A stretch of 40,000 nucleotides of DNA from the NCBI GenBank assembly GCA_009760855.2, contig WPIO01000160.1:442501-482500 (forward strand). Direction: 5' to 3'. The notes under the pieces are model-generated. The model did no database searches. It had not been told where the DNA came from and saw only the letters and a list, made by a program, of their open reading frames with translations. Source of the DNA: Cristatella mucedo. Lineage: Eukaryota > Bryozoa > Phylactolaemata > Cristatellidae. The translations under genes were made by a program, and so were the position numbers. Shown piece by piece: positions 1-10,200 of this stretch (its first letter is position 1; every line of letters begins with the position of its first letter).

Positions 1-107
1 CGAGCTCAGCTCTCTTTTTCTCTCTTCACACCTACCTGCATAGCTATCATGTTCCAGCATAATCTAAGACTAATATAGCTAGTTAAATTCTATACATCGA
101 TAAATCC

Positions 108-262
108 GCCTCCATCTCTCCTTCTTGCTCTCTCCTCTTCTCCTCTCTCGTCTCTCTCTTCAACTCTCTCCTCTCTCCTCCGCCTGTCTCATCTCGTCCT
201 TCCACCGGTCTCTCTCTCCGTGCGCGTCTCTCCTCTCTCGGGCTCTCCTCTCTCTCTCCTCG
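108..262 (+). repeat. Imperfect (CT)n-rich pyrimidine tract
   Basis: Interrupted CTCT/TCTC runs with few purines. Open frames through it are low complexity and not coding. No gene is seen in 1-550. Confidence 0.8.
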
Positions 263-550
263 AGGTCCAAATGCCAATGATGTGGCCGGTACGGTACGAA
301 ATGCGGACATCTATGCCTGTTTGTGCGTTTCACGACAAGTCGTGTGACTGCCTGCAAGCAGCATACGGCCGCTACGATCGCTTCTCTCCGTTGTTTCTCT
401 GCGTGTGGCGAAGGCATCGGACTGCGAACACTCGGTGTCGTTTGGATTATTTTCTGTTCCGGCCTTCGTCGCTCCGTCATTCAACCTGTAGGCGGCGCTT
501 TGGTGGGACTCCTCGCTTGCCACCGCCCGCTCTGCTGTCACTCGAGTCGC

Positions 551-1012
551 TCAGCCACGGCTTTTAACCAATCTCAAGCCCTCGGGAGACCTCGCTTTCA
601 CAAGTCGCGCCAGCTCGTCGAGACGGTACCACGGAGTACGTAAAACGCCATCGCCATGACGAATGTCTCCCGATCCCATTCCCGAGGTTTCTAGAAGGAC
701 GCCATTTTCCTCAGCGATTACCAGCGAAGAAGAACAGTAGGGACGGCAAAACAGTCCGGAGTCGAACACCAACCATTGAACCGTCGGACACTCACCGTTT
801 TTCGAGGTCAGCCATTTTCTCTCGCGACATTTCGGCCTGCACGCGATTTTGCTGCCCGCCCGCAGCGGTCCGCTGCTTTTTATATACATTTGACAATTTC
901 TACACAGTTCATTCGTAAAGGCGCCATGAAAGATGGACGACTCGATCTCCGGGGTACAGGGTAGCTTCACAGATGCTTCGCAAGGTGTCAGCTCAAGAGG
1001 ACCCGACTCCAT
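551..1012 (-). other. Unrecognised 153-codon open frame, cysteine-rich
   Basis: This is the longest non-repetitive open frame in the first 7 kb, on the minus strand. It begins with an ATG and its middle third is cysteine-rich (LCRNC, ACRPKC, FCRPYC). I do not recognise a domain. There is no clear splice context and the flanking DNA is intergenic in character. It could be an exon, a relic of a mobile element or a chance frame. No function is proposed. Confidence 0.15.
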
Positions 1013-1653
1013 CCGGCGGTTTGTTTCAAAAGACGAGCTTCTTCCGGGGGCCGAGATACAGAGGGATACATGCGGGTCTGGTGCTCCAAGCTACTTGAGC
1101 GGACCCAGCAGGGTCGTTGCGTTCACAGAAACCAGGCAAGGGTCAGCTCCACTGCCTTACAAAATTCCCTAACCCTCGGCTGACCGATTCGGGGGCCGCG
1201 CGACGAGAGCTCCGCTTGGCCGTATTCGAGCGCTCTAGCGAGGCGGGACTCTGGAGCGCGCCTCAGCGCCGGCCTGCCAAAGTTCGAAAGGGTCCCATCT
1301 CGCCGCACCTTTTTTCAAGCCATAAAAAAGCCGAAGGCACGGGCACGTTACGAAACCAAACACAAGCCGGTACGATAGAGCGCGGCTGTGCGCGCGGAGG
1401 GGTTCGCTTGCTAATGACCGGTCCCGAGAATGAGCGCGTCGATCCGGCCGAAAGCTCGTTCGCCACGAGACGGGGCGGGATGCACGTTGAGCACGGTGGA
1501 AGGCACCCGCGGTCACGCGGACGCTGCCCCACCCCCTCGGGACACGTGCCAACAGAGACGCGGAGCCAAGCTACGCCGCGAACGCAGCTGCTTCAGTGCC
1601 CAGATTCGGCGTTTTTATGGGACCGCGCCACTTTTGATAGGGCGTCCCGTAGC

Positions 1654-1675
1654 TTCTCTCTCTCTTTCTCTCTCT

Positions 1676-1716
<41 letters not shown>

Positions 1717-1772
1717 AGTCTCACTCACTCTCTCTCTATTTTCTCTCTCTCTCTCGCTCTCTCTATCTCTCA
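1654..1772 (+). repeat. (CT)n microsatellite, interrupted
   Basis: About 120 bp of CT repeats with occasional CA, CG and TT interruptions. Frames reading Leu-Ser repeats through it are artefacts. The 1013-1653 stretch before it is moderately CpG-rich and holds no gene I can support. Confidence 0.95.
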
Positions 1773-2120
1773 GTTACAATCAACTGCAACGAATTAAGAA
1801 TGAAATTCTGACGACATTCCAGTACCTGTCTCCATCAGCTCCTACCCAGAGCAACGATAATTCGTCGTCATGTGGGTGTGGCTGCTTCTCGCGAGATCAG
1901 GCGAGATACTAATCACAGCAGCATCTCGCCTGATGCGCGAACCTCAAGCCCGCGGCTGCGGCTGCGGCCGCTCTCATTTCGTGGAAGCCATCTGTAGCGT
2001 CTAGCAAACAAGGTCGAATGCGATCGCGAGGGGTGAATGACGTCGAATCATCTTTTCTTGGCCGTCACGAGACGCGTGAGAATTTCGGACGTGACTCACA
2101 AAGCTTACTTTCATATCGAA

Positions 2121-2152
2121 AGAGAGAGAGAGAGAGAGAAAGAGAGGCAGCT
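2121..2152 (+). repeat. (GA)n microsatellite
   Basis: Short GA run. It is opposite in strand sense to the CT tract at 1654-1772. The interval 1773-2120 holds nothing recognisable. Confidence 0.85.
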
Positions 2153-2463
2153 TAAGGCAGCAGCTTTTGGCCATGTAGGCAACCATGGACGCGACCGGCG
2201 AGGAGGGAGAGGGAGGTGGAGTGGGAGACGAGAGGGGCAGGAGGGAGAGGGAGGACGCAGAGGACGCAGAGGTTGATCGTCCTCTGCTGCACTTCGATGT
2301 CGATTCGAGATGCTGCGGCGCCATGCAAATCCACTTAACGGTTGAGATATGCTGCGGCACGTTTACTCACGGCAAGACTAAGCCATCCGTCTCTGCCCGC
2401 TTTAAAAGGCGATCAAGCGTTGATTGACGGTACTGAAAGGATCAGCTAACCGCGGCAACGCTA

Positions 2464-3060
2464 AAAGAAACTGAGGAGGAGAGCAAGAAAGAGGAGGCGC
2501 CGGGAGAGGAAGAGTATGAGAAGGAGAGGATGAAGGGAGAGAGGAGGGAGAGATTGAGGGGAGGGGATGGGAGGGGGAGAGTGGGGAGGAGGAGAGTGAG
2601 GAGAAGAGGATAGAGAGACGGGAGGGAGGAGAAGGAGGGAGAGAGAAGAGGTAGGAGATAGTAGAAGACGAGGAGGAGGAGGGTAGAGAGGAGGAGAAAG
2701 AAGAGAGCAGAGAGTAGGTACGAGGAGAGAGAGTAGTAGTTCGAGAAGAAAGGGAGCGAGAGAGAGAGGGGGCAGAGGGGATAGGAAGAGAGGGAGAAGG
2801 GAAGGACGAGGATAGAGGAGGGAGTGAGGTGAGAGGGAATGCGACGGATGGGGAGAGAGAGAGGGGCCGGAGCGGATAAGGGAGAGCGGAGAGAGAGGAG
2901 GAGAGACGACGGAGGGATAAGACAGAGCGGGGGATAGAGGAAGAGAGTCAGGTAGAGAGGGAGAGAGAGGGGAGAGGATGAGAGATTCGGGGAGTGAAAG
3001 AGAGGAGAGACGGAGAGTATGGAGAGATAACTGAAAGGGTAGATGAGAGAGGAGAAGGGT

Positions 3061-3106
<46 letters not shown>

Positions 3107-3237
3107 GTAGACAGACAGACAGAGAGAGACAGAGAGAGATAGGGAGGGGGCGAGGAAGAGAGAAAGTGGGAGCGGGAAAAAGAGAGGTAGAGAGGGAGAG
3201 TGAGAGGTAGAGAGAAAGAGAGCGAGAGAAATAGAGT
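2464..3237 (+). repeat. Long homopurine-rich block (GA/GGA)
   Basis: About 770 bp in which the plus strand is almost all purine: GAGAGG, GGAGGA and AGAGAG mixtures with scattered T and C. It contains a pure (GA)n core near 3066-3100. The minus-strand frame through it reads Leu/Ser/Pro low complexity and is not a gene. Such tracts can adopt triplex (H-DNA) structure; that is known chemistry, not shown here. Confidence 0.9.
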
Positions 3238-3471
3238 ATGGCGGAGCAATTCTGATACTACGTCGATGCATCGAAAGCACGTACCATAGTATCGATAGTA
3301 TTTCGATAAACCACTTCGCGGTAACTTCGCGGTAATGACTGAACGATTTAGATATACAGGCTGTCCATGAAGACATCGAAACTCTTAAGATTCTCAGCGC
3401 AGGTGGGAATGTACAGCCGCCAAAATGTATTGCGGGTAATGCTGGCCTGAATTGGCGGGTTTCTAGGACTT

Positions 3472-3481
3472 CACTTCCGGT
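3472..3481 (-). promoter_or_regulatory. ETS-family consensus site
   Basis: CACTTCCGGT, the reverse complement of ACCGGAAGTG, lies in a non-repetitive 600-bp stretch (3240-3860) with no supported gene. A single site is weak evidence of a promoter. Confidence 0.3.
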
Positions 3482-3863
3482 ACTGCGCCGATACCGGTTT
3501 GCATTCGCTCGGCACCATCCACCAACGCAAGACCGTTTTACCACAGCCGATTCAGAAAATAGGTCCCGCGAAGCTTTCTTTGAGAGACTCTGAGCCCCCT
3601 CCCTATAAAAACGCCAAACCATCAGTTTGACCTACAAGCACGTGTGCGCAAGAGCTCAGATTTCGTCGCATTCCGGGCAAAGAGTTCGCCCCTCCCTGCC
3701 ATCGAAGAGCGGCATCGCGGAGCGCGGCGAAATCGGAGCTTTCGCAACCTACACAACAACACGTGCGCTACTCCGAAGCCCTGTGCGCGAGACTGGGCGG
3801 GGCAGCGCCGACTGCCTACCGGCATGGATCGTACCCTACCGGCGACCTATGCATCTCTATTCG

Positions 3864-3946
<83 letters not shown>
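3864..3946 (+). repeat. (CT)n microsatellite, near-perfect
   Basis: About 80 bp of nearly uninterrupted CT. It makes Leu-Ser or Arg-Glu frames that are not real genes. Confidence 0.97.
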
Positions 3947-3948
<2 letters not shown>

Positions 3949-4124
3949 CTTTTGCTATAACCCACTTGCAGCCGCGGGCTGAGGAATTCGCGAGCGAAGC
4001 TCGGACGACAAACTGCACCAAGCGCGGCGCGCCCTCACGCATCCCTAATTGCCCATCGCCGCAGCCTTGATTGCACCGTCAATGAAACGCGAGATGCGAT
4101 GGCTGGATATCACTTGGCGCAGAT

Positions 4125-4640
4125 TACATTATTCGCATCGCCGTCATTACCTCCGCAGATCGGGCCGCGTCCGTTAGCGCATCCGCTCGGGTATCCGCTC
4201 GCTCCCGAAAGCTGAGACCGCTACGGGGGCCGCTACTACGCGGGCCGCTACTACGAGGGCCGTACTTTGCCCGTCTTTGCCCGAGCGCAGCCGTCCGAAG
4301 CTCCGCTCGTGTAACCTCACGACCTCGCGACCTCGATGCTCGCGGCCTCGACGAGTTGTGCGGCCGCTGCGGCCGCGGCGGCCGAGGCTGCGCTGACCAC
4401 GCGGCGGCGCTACGTATCGCGGCTACGAGTCTGCAGATGCGGCCGGGGCTCGTCGGCCCTCGCGAACCGCCTCGATTTCGCCGTCGTCGCCAAGACGTCA
4501 ATCGCGGCCGGAAGAAAAGGAGGTGCGCTGTATCGGCGCCAACGGCGAATCTCCGGCCAGGGTCGACGATGCGAGGGCCTAAAATCGTCGCCTGTCATCC
4601 TGCACGCTTCGCGCCTTGGTACAGGGAGAGACGCAAGAGA
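4125..4640. other. CpG-rich patch without a supported gene
   Basis: Dense in CpG, with imperfect 15-bp repeats of GGGCCGCTACTACG type near 4226-4262 and GCGACCTCG repeats near 4318-4352. Several overlapping frames are open, as expected from low stop-codon frequency in GC-rich DNA. None has a recognisable domain. It may be a small CpG island with an unseen promoter. Confidence 0.4.
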
Positions 4641-4732
4641 CGGCAATCGTTGGAATGAACGTAGAGTCACCGTGCTATTACCGATGCATATACCGATGGC
4701 AATTTTGATGATTTACAGACCTAACACTCGCC

Positions 4733-4970
4733 AGTCTCTGTTTCTTCCTCCGCGTCTCTCCGTCTGCCCTCTATTTCTCTCTTCTCTCTCCCTCTCTATC
4801 TCTCTCTCTCGCCCTCTGCCCTCTATTTCTTTCTGTCTCTCTCTCTCTTCTCTCACAAGCTTTCCCTTTCACTTGCTTCTTCTTCTTTTCCATTCTTTTT
4901 TCCTGTCCCTCGCTTTCTTCATGCATTTCTCTCTATGTTTCACTTTCTATTTCTATATCCTTCTCTGGCT
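4733..4970 (+). repeat. Pyrimidine-rich tract grading into AT-rich DNA
   Basis: CT, TTCC and TTTC mixtures over about 240 bp, followed to about 5100 by TATA/TGTA-rich sequence. The stretch 5100-6235 has no gene I can support. Its one feature is a run of roughly 10-bp GCATGCC-like repeats near 5718-5775. Confidence 0.8.
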
Positions 4971-6235
4971 ATGTATGCAGATATATATGTATTTACGTAT
5001 TTATTTTTCGCTTACTCTTTCCCTATAAATATATATAGACGCACATGCACACCTATTTATATACATTAATGCGTATATGTATATATGCGACCAGTATCGC
5101 ATCCATTCCGGAAATACCGTTATCTATAGAATTGAGTTTCGGCGTAGTTGATGGATTTTTTAAAACACGCACGTAATATATACACGTATGTATATATTTG
5201 CAGGCATACAGATTTAGCTGTGCTGATTGAATGTACAGAGCGGCCGAGGTACAAGAATGGCTTCCGTCGCTTTAGCGAGTCCGCATTGGTACCACGGTAG
5301 CAATGAAAGCTGCTTCGCTCAATCCAGCATCGTCTTGCTTCGTACGCAGCTATCCACTGTATCGGGTCTGCAATCACTAGCGGACGGCATTAAATCGATT
5401 GAAACGAAACTACTTGAATCGGAGTCGCAACTGCCTGCAACTATCTAGTGGCGCTGGCTTTTATACGGCCTCGGCCGTTGGTCGTGGCGTAATCGGGAGG
5501 GAATTTTGTCAACCATAATCTGGCTTGTGTAACGGGCACCGCCGTTTCGACGCGCCTCGCCCAGACCCGGTGCTGCTGTAACGCCGTATTGGTCACCGCC
5601 GAAACTAATTACGGTAGTAGCAATATGCCCTTTGGCAAGTGCCCCTAGGAAAACTGAATCCCTGTGCAGCTCACTGCATGAAAGTCATTGGCCGAGGGAT
5701 ACTAGCGTGCACGGTACCATGCTTAGACAAGCATGACGCCAAGCATGCCTCAGCATGCCCAAGCGTGCCTAAGCAAAGGATTATAATGCTCAGTCCAGCT
5801 GGCAAACGCGCGCAGCGCGATGGTCAGGACCGACGATTAGTATGGCCCCTGGGTCATAATAGGCATTTAAATCATGCAGTAATGGGCAGAGTGGGCGAGA
5901 CGCGTCACACCCACTGAACTTGTCTTTTTTTCGTTTGCCTTCCGTGCGTACATACGCACTCACATGCCACGGTAACAGTGTTGCTAATTATTGCTGCTGC
6001 GATAACTTTTCACTGGCTCCCGATTTTTGGTAATTAGTAACCGGAAGTGTCCTCCAAACGTCACTTAGGCCTTACGCTGACTTCCGTGGCATTACGTGGC
6101 GCGGCGTGGCGTCGCCGCTCGGACGACTTGCCAGCCGTCCTTCGTGACGCTGGTGCAGACCTTCGCGCCGGTGCAGACTACCGGATACTGGTGCGTACTG
6201 GCGCCCAAGATTCTACACGGGCTCGAACGCGATAT

Positions 6236-6362
6236 GCATGCATACAAAAATATATACATATGTACATATACTATATAAATACATATATATATAATACTTA
6301 TAATAAATACATATGTATATATACATATGTATTTATTTATTTATTTGTATAATTTGTATACC
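6236..6362. repeat. AT-rich TATA/CATA simple sequence
   Basis: ATATAC, ATACATATG and ATTT repeats. Confidence 0.85.
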
Positions 6363-6479
6363 ATGCAGTTGCAGCTGCCTGGAGGCACAGTGCCCTTAGC
6401 CGTGAAGCTTACGCACTTAGATTAAACACGAGCAGCTAACTGGAGCCGGTGTACTCGCTTCGCCGAGTCACAGCAGCTC

Positions 6480-6575
6480 CGTGACGGAAGACAGCGCTTC
6501 GCCATCTTGCCGCTGACGGAAGTGCGCCGTCTAGCCACGTGACGCAAGTGCGCCATCTTGCAGCGTGACGGACTT
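6480..6575 (+). repeat. Three imperfect ~25-bp repeats with YY1-like sites
   Basis: Units follow the pattern GTGACGGAAGTGCGCCATCTTGC. GCCATCTTG occurs at 6501-6509 and 6552-6560; its complement CAAGATGGC is the YY1 core. Each unit also has TGACG and GGAAGTG words, which are CRE-like and ETS-like. This may be a small regulatory repeat. The interval 6580-7600 is ordinary low-CpG DNA with short open frames only, such as a 39-codon frame at 6696-6815. None is recognised. Confidence 0.5.
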
Positions 6576-7622
6576 TATCGCTTTAATTAGTAGACATATG
6601 CAGTCAGCCTCTCCCAGACGAAATAGATAGAAGCCGAAAAACTTGTCGTAAGTTCAACTTTCACCAGTCGAGAATGGTATTCAACAGGTTCTACAATGAG
6701 CCATCAGTACCCACAAAGCATAGCTGTCAGACATCATTTCCTCGCTACTGGTTTCAAAGTTTTCAAATCTAATGACCGTGCTCGGATTTTGAAAGTTGTT
6801 ATGGATAAAACTTAATTTTCAATTTTTTGCAATACCATAGCCGAGTTCGCATCTCCAAATTTTCCCAAGTCGAACTGTCGTAAGTTAGGGGCTGACTTTA
6901 CATTTGAAGAATGGCGTAACGTCAAGTGGATTCCGTTATAGTGAACCTGAGTCGTTGCCATTTCCTGCCATTTTAGAGGCGTTGGCAATGAAGGCCAAGT
7001 ATTTGCTAGCATCGACACCCTTGCCTGTTAGACCGACCGAGGTCTACAGTCCTTGAAGTACGAGCTTTCAATGTTGTCTCTAGATGTTCCTCTTTAAAAA
7101 CCATTTTATTGTTCTCCACACCAAGGGAAATACTTCAAGAAGAGCAGATGAACCGAGCCAAAGGATGGTTTTAGTCATCATAATTTTTCTTATGCTTTTT
7201 AAAGTGAATTGCTGATGTTTCAGAAGTGATACGTTCGCAGCCATGCGAATGGGCCCCTTTAACAACGCCGCGGCCATATTAAAACTTTCGCTGTAGCTCT
7301 GCTTCGAGTTTTCCGACATGCCTATGCATCCGCTTCCGGCCTACGCTTTGACTGCGCCGTTGGGCCTTATATGCAACGCCTGCAGCGATTGAGATCTTAA
7401 AATGTGTGCGATAAACGCCGAGGGCCACCGCTTGTTACCCTAGAATCGCTGCTAGTGCCAGGTAAAGACAACCAGAAAGCCGTCCCGCATCTTACGGTCT
7501 TCACATCAACAGGAACTTGTCTTGGAGCTCGAAGCATAAGTCTTTTGCGCCAAACGTGGTGCAAATCAGCGGCCGCTCGAAATGACCTCGCGGCAGCGCG
7601 ACCACTACTACCAGAGCAGCTA

Positions 7623-7730
7623 GCGCCGCACAGCGAGTCGCGCGACCACTACCATCTAGCGCCGCACAGCGAGTCGCGCGACCACTACCATCTGGCGCGG
7701 CACAGCGAGTCGCGCGAGCTCAGATGCTAC
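7623..7730 (+). repeat. 36-bp tandem repeat, three units
   Basis: Units start at 7623, 7659 and 7695 with GCGCCGCACAGCGAGTCGCG. The period is a multiple of three, so one plus-strand frame reads a 12-residue repeat (APHSESRDHYHL). No other coding evidence surrounds it. Confidence 0.85.
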
Positions 7731-8170
7731 GCGGGCAGGCATTCGCGAGCTCGGCAATCGATATTGGTCGTAGCTCAGAGAAGCAAGTCCGCACGTGTGT
7801 GCACTGTAGTTTCTAGCTGTTTTCTGTATGTGATCAGGTGACCGGGACAGCAACTAAACTGCTGATAATTCCATGCTTCCGCTTCTCACTTCAGTGGTCC
7901 CTATCTAAGCCGTAGATTAGGACGATTAGGCTTTTCTGTTCGGGCGTACGACGACAGCGCCACCGCCGACGCTCTGACGGCTGCAACCCGGAAGACGGGC
8001 GAGGATTTCCCCGCGGGGTATGGCCCGCTCGAGTCCGGCAGCCATCACTTCCGGTTCGATCGCCAGCGGTCGCTGCAGCGAGCAGCCGTTCGCGGAGAGC
8101 GAAGCTCGCACAGCCGACGTACAGCCTGACGCCGAGCGACGCCCCGAGGACGGTCGCAGCGAGCGGGCGG

Positions 8171-8221
8171 GCGGGCGGGCGGTACTGCGCCACCGCCGCC
8201 GCCGCCGTACCGCCCGCCCGC
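8171..8221. repeat. GC inverted repeat, 15-bp perfect arms
   Basis: Arm GCGGGCGGGCGGTAC at 8171-8185 pairs perfectly with 8207-8221 across a 21-base loop of CCG repeats. The left arm lies within a (GGGC)n run. Confidence 0.8.
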
Positions 8222-8516
8222 TGCGACGCCCGCTGCGATCCCACTACTCCTCGGCCTACTCCTGACAAGATTAGGATCGCGAAGCAGCAGCAGCAAGCAG
8301 CAGCAGCGGCAGTGGCAGGTCCGTCTGCGCACCGTCCACGCACATCCCGCCCCGACGGCTCGCTCACGCGCGCCGCGTTAACGAGCTGCACGTCGAGCGC
8401 TCTCGAAATCGCATGCCGGAGGCGCGCGCGGCGACGGTCGCGCGCTCGGCTGACGACGACGACGGCGGACGCGAGAGCGAATTAAAGCGCCGAAGTGTAC
8501 CACCGGGCCGCCGGCA

Positions 8517-8544
8517 CGGTCGCTCGGCGCGCGCCGAGCGACCG
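8517..8544. repeat. Perfect 28-bp palindrome
   Basis: Half-site CGGTCGCTCGGCGC is followed immediately by its exact reverse complement, with no spacer. It is all CpG-rich. It could extrude a cruciform or bind a dimeric factor; neither is shown. Confidence 0.9.
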
Positions 8545-8852
8545 CCCGCGCGACGACGCTAATGTCGCTTTCATTGTTATTGCGGCCTCGGCCGCGTCCG
8601 CCCGGCTTACCGCCGATCGCTCTGCCTCCCTACCCCCGCCCGCCCCCCCCCCGTCTCCCTCCGCCGGCGGAGGACGCGGTACTCGAGCGCATCCACTCAC
8701 ACAGAGCACTCCACAGCGCACACGCCGTCTGCTGCCGCCGCCGCCGGCCGCAGACGCTTCGCTCACTCGGCGGACGACTGGGCGGCCGGAAATGGTTCGA
8801 GCGAGCCGGCTTTCTGTGCGGCGCGACGGCGAGGTCGAAGCGGGAAGCCGTA

Positions 8853-9110
8853 ATGCCGCGAGATGCAGAGCCGCGACCGCGGCGCTGCGGCTGGCTGCTG
8901 CGGTCCTGGCGGTGCGTGCGACGGCCTTTGCTACTCGCCTTTTGGCTGAGCGCTTTTGTATGCGGTACTCGCTCGGCGGCAGCGGCTCTGCGGGCTCCGC
9001 CGCGGCGCCGCCACCAAAAGCCGCCATCAGAAGCGCACGGCAGCCGCTGTCTCAGTCGTCTCGGCCGCACCCTGGAGGGGTGCTCCAGGCAGCTAGCTGC
9101 AGGAGGTTAG
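8853..9110 (+). other. Candidate small frame with signal-anchor-like segment
   Basis: An ATG in good context (G at -3) opens an 85-codon frame. It starts with basic residues (RPRRCGW..RSWRCVRR) followed by a hydrophobic stretch, PLLLAFWLSAFVCG, at about residues 24-37. That pattern resembles a signal peptide or type II membrane anchor. The frame ends at a TAG next to a possible AG|GTTAGA splice donor near 9105. The island keeps all frames open, so this may be chance. I recognise no family. Confidence 0.18.
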
Positions 9111-9308
9111 AATACGCTTCGGCGGCGGCGGCGGCGGCAATCGAATGCTGTCGAAATACGCGGGCGCGACGCGGGCGCGTTGGCTGTCGAGATGTCGCCG
9201 GGACTCGCTGCGCACAGCTGCCAGATTTCTTTCTTTCGCTCGCCTCTTCCGGCTTCCTGCACCGACGCGCATCGTCGTCATCGTCGTCGTAGCGCGGTAA
9301 AGCGGCGG

Positions 9309-9350
9309 CGCGCGGACGCCGCCACCGGGCGGTGGCGGCGTCCGCGCGCT
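9309..9350. repeat. GC hairpin, 19-bp perfect arms, 4-base loop
   Basis: Arm GCGCGCGGACGCCGCCACC (9309-9327) is the exact complement of 9332-9350, with loop GGGC. It would be very stable in single-stranded DNA or RNA. Its stem is shorter than a typical animal pre-miRNA. Confidence 0.92.
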
Positions 9351-9525
9351 AGCGCTCGCCCTCGCGTTTCTCGCGCTCGCGGCGGAGATGCAGGGGGCGC
9401 GGTCCTTCGGCGCCTCCTGGTGGGCGAGGCGGCGGCAGCGAGAGCAAGCCGCCGCCGCCGCCTCAGGAGCAGCAGCAGCGAGGTTCGCGAGTGCAGCGAC
9501 GGCGTCGACATATCCGGTACGACCG

Positions 9526-9554
9526 GCACATCCGGTACATCCGGTACATCCAAT
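9526..9554. promoter_or_regulatory. ACATCCGGT 9-bp repeats next to a CCAATCAG box
   Basis: Two full copies and a third partial copy of ACATCCGGT, whose complement ACCGGATGT is ETS-like, run into CCAATCAG at 9550, a textbook NF-Y site. A CAGCTG E-box follows at 9555. This could be a promoter module inside the island. The downstream transcript is unknown. Confidence 0.35.
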
Positions 9555-9559
9555 CAGCT

Positions 9560-9605
9560 GGCGCTGGCACTGGCGCTGGCACTGGCGCTGCTGCTGCTGC
9601 TGCTT
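9560..9605 (+). repeat. GCTGGCACTG / CTG short repeats
   Basis: 12-bp GGCGCTGGCACT repeats followed by (CTG)n. They produce an apparent Leu-Ala membrane helix in one frame, which I attribute to the repeat. Confidence 0.7.
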
Positions 9606-10000
9606 TGGCGACGGGGGCGGCAGCAGGAGCAGCGACGCCGTCCCGCGGCGGCGACGGCGGCGGCGGACGAGCGAAAGCTACGCCTGTTTGCCGACGGCGA
9701 TAAGAAGATTACGCTCTCTCGTGCTGAGCTACTGCCGGGCGCGCGCGCGCGCGGCGAGCGTGCGCGGCGGCGGCGGCGGGGAGGGGCGCTGGGGATAGAA
9801 AAAAAAGGAGAGGGAGATCGTAAAACGAGAAGAGAGCGCGCGCGTGAGCTGCTTACCGGACGGCTGCTACGGCGTGCCAACTGGCGGCCACAGAGAACTA
9901 CACCGGAAGAGCCGCCGCCGCCGCCGCGGCGTGGACGCGCGACCGAGAGAGCGCGCGTCAGTCGAGAGGCGCGAGAGCGAAACGGGCGGACGCTGATGCG

Positions 10001-10056
10001 CGCGCTCTCTCGCGGGTGCTCTCTCGCATGCGAGAGCGCTCGCGAGAGAGCGCGCG
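10001..10056. repeat. Imperfect palindrome built from CGCTCTCTCGCG
   Basis: Around a GCATGC centre there are 8 perfectly paired bases, an internal loop, then 13 more paired bases (CGCGCTCTCTCGC against its complement). CTCGCGAG-type words recur nearby and at 12372-12385 and 22362-22373. Confidence 0.75.
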
Positions 10057-10194
10057 CGCGAGAGAGCGGGCGCGCCGTCGCACTTAATTGGCCGCGGCCG
10101 CGCCTCGTTTCCTTTGTTCGTCGCGGGCCGTCGAAGAGGCCGCCGACTCGACAGGACCGCGCAGGCAGGAGCACGCGACAGAGAAATTAATTGC

Positions 10195-10200
10195 AATAAA
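10195..10200 (+). terminator. AATAAA hexamer in the CpG island
   Basis: GCAATAAAGAATAATTAG stands out as a short AT-rich patch inside GC-rich DNA. It could end an unseen transcript from the 8-10 kb region. There is no other support. Confidence 0.2.

Noticed and set aside
2461-3249. 262-codon minus-strand frame rich in Leu, Ser and Pro
   Set aside because: It is the complement of the homopurine block. Composition is set entirely by the repeat and no domain or non-repetitive segment is present.
7623-7730. CRISPR array
   Set aside because: The repeats are directly adjacent with no unique spacers, and the DNA is eukaryotic.
9309-9350. microRNA precursor
   Set aside because: The stem is only 19 bp with a 4-base loop and is almost pure GC, unlike animal pre-miRNAs.
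9180-10190. 336-codon plus frame in the CpG island, with an apparent Leu-Ala membrane helix
   Set aside because: The helix comes from GCTGGC/CTG repeats. Several other frames on both strands are equally open, and the composition is Arg/Ala low complexity.
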